Shown here: positions 59,998 through 64,000 of the stretch, piece after piece
Numbering within the stretch: position 1 is the first letter of the stretch
Layout: every line of letters begins with the position of its first letter
Assembly: GCF_014650895.1 (NCBI RefSeq)
Contig: NZ_BMVV01000011.1
Location: 1-64,000, forward strand
Length of the DNA stretch: 64,000 nt
Source of the DNA: Streptomyces omiyaensis
Lineage (GTDB): Bacteria; Actinomycetota; Actinomycetes; Streptomycetales; Streptomycetaceae
Reading direction: 5' to 3'
Program-made: the position numbers and the translations under genes
Notes under the pieces: generated by a model
Databases searched by the model: none
Seen by the model: only the letters and a program-made list of their open reading frames with translations
Told to the model about the DNA's origin: nothing

Positions 59998-60498
59998 TCA
60001 CGCCTCGGACGGAGGGGTGCCGCCGAGGAGGTGCCGGCCGTTCCGGACGCCGGTGACGGCGCTGACGTACCGGGCCCCGCAGCGGTCGGACGGCACGACG
60101 AGCCGCGGCCCGGCGCCGTCCGGCTCCCGGTCGTCCATGCGGGTCGCCAGGAGCACCGGGGCGTCGCCGAAGTCGGCGTCGATCTCCGCCCACGACAGGA
60201 CCGTGTGGTGCCCTTCGCCGCCGCTCACCGCGAGCGGGAAACGGGAGCGCTCCTTGCGGCGCGCGGGGTCGAAGCGGGGGCGGACCGCGGCCACGACCTC
60301 GCGCAGGAGGGGGCCCGCGAAGGTGTGGTGCCGCGGTCCGGCCGTGGCGCAGTCGAAGACGACCTCGGCCCGGCGCCGCTCCCAGCCCGCGCGCAGGTCG
60401 GCGACGGTGAGCGAAAGGGGCTCGGCCACCTCGCCCCAGAGGGTGAGGGGCAGGGTGGCGGCGGGCGTCGGCTGGGGTGAGGTGTGCGGTCGGATCAT
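59998..60498 (-). CDS. Sulfite-oxidase-fold molybdopterin-dependent protein, 166 aa
   Basis: LWGEVAEPLSLTVADLRAGWERRRAEVVFDCAT matches the start of molybdopterin-domain proteins related to YedY/sulfite oxidase; the FDCAT Cys would ligate molybdenum. The sequence is about 166 aa, shorter than typical enzymes (about 200-300). Start ATG 60498 has GAGGGG upstream; an ATG at 60579 exists. It lies between the TOBE regulator and the XDH gene. Its cofactor suits the surrounding molybdate genes. Confidence 0.78.
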   Translation of the reverse strand: MIRPHTSPQPTPAATLPLTLWGEVAEPLSLTVADLRAGWERRRAEVVFDCATAGPRHHTFAGPLLREVVAAVRPRFDPARRKERSRFPLAVSGGEGHHTVLSWAEIDADFGDAPVLLATRMDDREPDGAGPRLVVPSDRCGARYVSAVTGVRNGRHLLGGTPPSEA

Positions 60499-60577
60499 CG
60501 TCGGTCCCCTCGCGGCGGTCGGTGCGGCGGCTGCGCGCAGTGATGCCCGACCGCCGGAGGGGGGAACCGTGTCTGCC

Positions 60578-60604
60578 ATGCCGGATCGGCCTTTCGACCG
60601 GCAT
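60578..60604. terminator. Hairpin after XDH gene
   Basis: ATGCCGG / CCGGCAT with inner TCG/CGA pairs, between the XDH gene stop (60646, minus) and the sulfite-oxidase-like gene. Confidence 0.6.
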
Positions 60605-60645
60605 CTGTGAGCTTGGTACGAGTGCGACCCTCATGAATGCCTGGT

Positions 60646-63429
60646 TCATCGGCCGAGTTCCCCGGCCCGGTCGGCCAGGGCGAGCCAGACGCGGTCGCGG
60701 GTCACGGGCAGCTCGGTGAAGCGGATGCCGGTGGCGTCCCTCAGCGCGTTGGCGAAGGCGGGGGCGACCGGGTTGAAGGGGCTCTCGCTCATGGACTTGG
60801 CGCCGAGCGGGCCGATCGCGTCGGACGTCTCCGTGAAGTGGACCTCGGTCCGGGGCACGTCCGCGTACTGGGGAAGCCGGTAGCGCCGGAACGCGGCCGT
60901 CGTCACCTCGCCCCGTCCGTCGATCCGGACGGTCTCGAAGAGGGTGGCGCCGAGGGCCTGCGCGACGCCGCCCTCGACCTGCCCCCGGCACTGCATCGGG
61001 TTCACGACCTTGCCGGCGTCGGCCGAGTGGACGCTGCGCAGGATGCGGACCTCGCCCGAGCCGGGGTCCACGGCGACGCGGAACCACTGGGCGTTGAAGG
61101 CGACCGAGCGCGGCGAGCCGCCCCAGTGCCCGTCCGCCGCCAGTTCCTCCGCCGCCCCGAGGGCGTGCCCCGCCTCGTACAGCTCCTTGAGGGTGACGAG
61201 CCGTCCGGCACAGTCGACGGACTCGGCACCGAGGACGCACAGGTGCCGGGCGACGCCGGTGTGCCGGGCGGCGAGGGTGCGGAGCCGTTCGGCGAGGGAG
61301 GTCGCGGCGAGGAGGACGGCCTTGCCGGCGACGACGGTGCCGGCGGAGCCGAAGGCGCCGGTGTCGTGGCGCACGACGTCGGTGTCGGACTGGCGGACGG
61401 CGAGCCGGTCCTCGGTGGTGTTCAGGGCGCCGGCGGTGATCTGCTGGTGGACGGTGGTGGTGCCGTTGCCGAACTCGGCGGTGCCGACGGCGATGTCGTA
61501 CGTGCCGTCCTCCAGCAGGGAGACGCGGGCGTCGGCGTGGTGTCCGCCGGGCGGGCCGGTGGCGATCATCGCCATGGCGGTGCCCTGCCCGACCAGCCAG
61601 CCCTCCGGCGCGTCCTCGGCGCTGCGGTCCTCGGCGAGCGCGTTCCGCACGACGGAGAGGCACTGGTCGAGTCCGTAGGAGGCGATGTACAGGTCCTCCT
61701 CCCCGCCGATCGGGCTGTGCATCGCGTCCCCGGGCCCGATGACGTTCCTCTCCCGGAAGACCAGGGGGTCCATGCCGAGTCGGCGGGCGAGCTCGTCCAT
61801 GACGGACTCGACGGCGAAGGTGACCTGGCCGAGGCCGTAGCCGCGGAAGGCGCCGGCCGGGACGACGTTGGTGTAGACGGAGTAGGCGTCGACCTTCTTG
61901 TGCGGGGCGCGGTAGACGGCGAAGGACTCGCCCACGCTGTGGAACATCACCGCCGGGCCGTGGTTGCCGTAGGCGCCGGTGTTCGACACCACCCGCATCC
62001 GCACGGCGGTCAGCGTGCCGTCCTTCCGCGCCCCGGCCTTGACGCCGATGGTGAACGGGTGCCGGGTGGTCGCCCCGTAGAACTGCTCGGCCCGCGTGTA
62101 CTCCAGCTTCACCGGCCGCCGCAGCTTCAGGGCGGCGAGCGTCACGACGTCCTCCGTGAGCATCTCCTGCTTGCCGCCGAAGCCGCCGCCGACGCGGCCC
62201 GCGACCACCCGCACCTCGTCCTCCGGCAGGCCGTACAGCGCGCACAGCGCCCGGCGGGTCAGGAACGGCGTCTGGGTGGAGGAGCGGACGGTGAGGCGTT
62301 CGCCCGTGCCGTCCTCCTTCGGCTCGAAGTACGCGACGCAGCCGTGGGTCTCCAGGCCGGCGTGCTGCACCCGCTGGGTGCGGAAGGTCTCCTCGTACAC
62401 GACGTCGGCCTCGGCGAAACCGTCCTCGACGGAGCCGATCTCGCCGTGGACCTCGCCCGCCACGTTGTTCTCGACCCGGGCGATGCGCGCCTCCGGGCCC
62501 TTGCCGGCGTGGATCACGGGGGCGCCCGGACGCATCGCCTCCTCGGGGTCGACCACGTACGGCAGTTCCCCGTACGTCACCTCGATCCTGCGGCAGCCCT
62601 CCTCCGCGGCCTGCTCGCCGTCGGCGACGACCGCCGCGACCCGCTGCCCGACGTACCGGACGACGTCGTCCAGGACGCGGGTGTCGTCGGGGTCCTCGGT
62701 GGGGTGCTCGTGGCGGGCGGAGGAGTACAGGGTGTCCGGGGCGTCCTCGTGGGTGAGGACGGCGACCACGCCCGGGACCCTGAGAGCGGCGCTCGTGTCG
62801 ATCGCGAGGATCCGGGCGTGCGGGTGCGGCGAGCGCAGCAGCTTCATGTGCAGCAGGCCCGGGACCTCGACGTCGAAGGTGTAGCGGGCCGTGCCGGTGA
62901 CCACCTGCGGCCCGGCCGGCGCCCCGACGTTCCGGCCCACCGCCTTCCCCGCGCAGGGTCGTTCGACGTGCTCGACCCCGCGCACGGCGTCCTCGATCGC
63001 CCGGTAGCCGGTGCAGCGGCAGATGTTGCCCTTGAACGCCCGGGGCAGGTCGTCCAGCTTGCCGTCGTCGTGCGGGGTGCCGCGCTCCGCCTCCAGGGCG
63101 GCCGTCGTCATCAGGAAACCGGCCGTGCACATGCCGCACTGGTAGCCCTGGGCGTCCAGGAACCTCTGCTGGACGGGGTGGAGTTCGCCCTCCGGGGAGG
63201 CGAGTCCCTCCACGGTCGTCACCGCTCGCCCTTCGGCCCGTACGGCGGGGTGGACGCAGCTGTGCACGGGCTCGCCGTCGACGTGCACGGTGCAGGCGCC
63301 GCAGTCACCGGCGTCGCACCCCTTCTTCACGCCGAACCAGCCGCGCTCGCGCAGATAGGTGCGCAGGCACTGGCCGGCGCGCGGCTCGGTGTCGAACGGG
63401 CGGCCGTTGACCTGGATGCCGAAGCTCAT
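60646..63429 (-). CDS. Xanthine-dehydrogenase-type enzyme, 2Fe-2S and molybdopterin parts fused, 927 aa
   Basis: N-terminal 2Fe-2S domain (CDAGDCGAC, C...C and CGMCTAGF, then NICRCTGY), followed by the large molybdopterin domain (GTARYTFDVEVPG, GRVGGGFGGKQE, AFRGYGLGQ, TAEFGNGT). The catalytic Glu is in GAKSMSESPF. In most bacteria the small Fe-S subunit is a separate gene; here both are in one chain, without the FAD part, which is in the adjacent gene. Substrate unknown: a purine or an aldehyde-type hydroxylase is possible. Confidence 0.9.
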   Translation of the reverse strand: MSFGIQVNGRPFDTEPRAGQCLRTYLRERGWFGVKKGCDAGDCGACTVHVDGEPVHSCVHPAVRAEGRAVTTVEGLASPEGELHPVQQRFLDAQGYQCGMCTAGFLMTTAALEAERGTPHDDGKLDDLPRAFKGNICRCTGYRAIEDAVRGVEHVERPCAGKAVGRNVGAPAGPQVVTGTARYTFDVEVPGLLHMKLLRSPHPHARILAIDTSAALRVPGVVAVLTHEDAPDTLYSSARHEHPTEDPDDTRVLDDVVRYVGQRVAAVVADGEQAAEEGCRRIEVTYGELPYVVDPEEAMRPGAPVIHAGKGPEARIARVENNVAGEVHGEIGSVEDGFAEADVVYEETFRTQRVQHAGLETHGCVAYFEPKEDGTGERLTVRSSTQTPFLTRRALCALYGLPEDEVRVVAGRVGGGFGGKQEMLTEDVVTLAALKLRRPVKLEYTRAEQFYGATTRHPFTIGVKAGARKDGTLTAVRMRVVSNTGAYGNHGPAVMFHSVGESFAVYRAPHKKVDAYSVYTNVVPAGAFRGYGLGQVTFAVESVMDELARRLGMDPLVFRERNVIGPGDAMHSPIGGEEDLYIASYGLDQCLSVVRNALAEDRSAEDAPEGWLVGQGTAMAMIATGPPGGHHADARVSLLEDGTYDIAVGTAEFGNGTTTVHQQITAGALNTTEDRLAVRQSDTDVVRHDTGAFGSAGTVVAGKAVLLAATSLAERLRTLAARHTGVARHLCVLGAESVDCAGRLVTLKELYEAGHALGAAEELAADGHWGGSPRSVAFNAQWFRVAVDPGSGEVRILRSVHSADAGKVVNPMQCRGQVEGGVAQALGATLFETVRIDGRGEVTTAAFRRYRLPQYADVPRTEVHFTETSDAIGPLGAKSMSESPFNPVAPAFANALRDATGIRFTELPVTRDRVWLALADRAGELGR

Positions 63430-64000
63430 CGGGCACCTTCCCCGGGGGTGTGGACCAGCTCGCGGCGGACCTCCTCGGCGAGGCGCAGGCCCATGTGCCG
63501 CCGCCACTCGGGGAGTCCGTGGATGTCGTCGAACCACTCGTCGCCGGAGACCGCCGCGTCGATCGTCGTCCGGAGATGCTCCGCGGTCGGCGGGAGCGGG
63601 AACCAGAAGCGGAACGGGCGGGTGGTGGCCGCGGTGACCGTCACCGCCAGCGACCCGTCCACCGGGTCGAGCGCCCCGATCACCAGGGCGCCGGAGCGTC
63701 CGAGGCCGTACAGCGACGCCTGCCGGAAGGCCGTACGGCACTCGAGCGCCCGCCCCGGCAGCGTCACCGACCGCAGCAGCTCGCCCTCCGCGAGGTCCTT
63801 CACGCCCGCGCCCCGGACGAAGCCGGCCGCCTTCACCTCGCGCGTCGACCCGTCCTGGGCCAGGAGGAGGCAGCTTCCGTCGAGGGCGGCGGTGAGCGAG
63901 ATCATCGGCCCGGCCGGCAGGCCGTTGCACAGGTTCCCGCCGACGGTGGCCGTGTTCCAGATCTTGAAGGAGGCGAGGAAGGCCCGGCAGCACTGCTCGA
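63426..64000 (-). CDS. FAD-binding subunit of XDH-type enzyme, partial (5' end beyond window)
   Basis: In-frame sequence to the window edge gives FKIWNTATVGGNLCNGLPAGPMISLTAALDG, the FAD pyrophosphate-binding loop of XDH medium subunits, and the C-terminal CO-dehydrogenase flavoprotein-type domain follows. Its TGA overlaps the ATG of the fused Fe-S/Mo protein. The upstream part is cut off at 64000. Confidence 0.88.
   Translation of the reverse strand, partial: EQCCRAFLASFKIWNTATVGGNLCNGLPAGPMISLTAALDGSCLLLAQDGSTREVKAAGFVRGAGVKDLAEGELLRSVTLPGRALECRTAFRQASLYGLGRSGALVIGALDPVDGSLAVTVTAATTRPFRFWFPLPPTAEHLRTTIDAAVSGDEWFDDIHGLPEWRRHMGLRLAEEVRRELVHTPGEGAR

Noticed and set aside
59915..63139. A 1074-residue minus-strand frame overlapping the XDH gene
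   Set aside because: Out of frame with the Fe-S/Mo domains, with Arg/Gly-rich composition; shadow.

Overview
The window is very GC-rich, with strong third-position G/C bias that opens long shadow frames. It shows typical streptomycete features: GTG starts, ATGA/GTGA gene overlaps, apparently leaderless genes, ECF sigma factors, a SpoIIE-type phosphatase, F420 enzymes and DUF4383/DUF4235/DUF5709/DUF6296 proteins. I read it as chromosomal DNA of a Streptomyces (or close relative), in an accessory-rich region. A run of 26 C at the very start suggests that the window begins at a contig edge. I saw no rRNA, tRNA, CRISPR array or intact insertion sequence.

Layout. 0.3-3.8 kb: small housekeeping or unknown genes (VOC protein, PPOX flavin/F420 protein, nucleoside hydrolase). 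3.9-7.2 kb: a xylose-type sugar ABC operon (xylF-xylG-xylH order). 7.4-10.4 kb: arsenic cluster 1 (arsC divergent from arsR-acr3, then an ArsO-like flavoprotein). 10.4-12.4 kb: a Rieske oxygenase and an HTH protein with a C-terminal membrane segment. 12.5-16.7 kb: an envelope-stress module with an ECF sigma factor, a zinc-finger/Asp23 hybrid, two further Asp23/Gls24 proteins, small membrane proteins and an AmaP-like protein. 16.7-23.7 kb: SpoIIE-type phosphatase, SDR, DUF4383, DUF427, SMI1/KNR4, LysR and a frameshifted DoxX gene. 23.9-29.4 kb: a general-stress island (holin-like protein, DUF3618, DUF4235, DUF6296, TerB, DUF5709, F420 LLM oxidoreductase, glutathionyl-hydroquinone-reductase-like protein) with a SigB-type promoter candidate. 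30-40 kb: TetR/DUF4865 pair, MFS remnant, APC permease plus universal stress protein, secreted proteins, PEP-mutase-like enzyme and CatB-type acetyltransferase.

40-45 kb: arsenic cluster 2. An arsR-arsN1-like acetyltransferase pair is divergent from a flavoprotein and an MFS gene read through into a DUF2568-like domain, with duplicated ArsR-type operators. It is followed by a decayed patch holding an AraC regulator with an internal deletion and a 3'-truncated MerB-like fragment. 46-53 kb: hydrolase, imine-reductase-like enzyme with HxlR regulator, HNH endonuclease, and a TetR gene controlling an SDR-hydrolase fusion through two matching palindromes. 53-55 kb: STAS protein and a split RibD pair (reductase and deaminase as separate overlapping genes). 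55.8-64 kb: PdxH-like oxidase, then a molybdenum block: fused ModB-ModC, ModA, an HTH-TOBE molybdate-responsive protein, a small sulfite-oxidase-fold protein and a xanthine-dehydrogenase-type enzyme. In that enzyme the 2Fe-2S and molybdopterin parts are fused, and its FAD subunit gene runs off the right edge.

The most notable points are the ZAS zinc-finger/Asp23 fusion beside its sigma factor, the second organoarsenical-type cluster with doubled operators, the operator-like palindrome on the start codon of the putative membrane-tethered HTH protein, the MerB/AraC decay patch, and short in-frame tandem repeats at the ends of many otherwise normal proteins.
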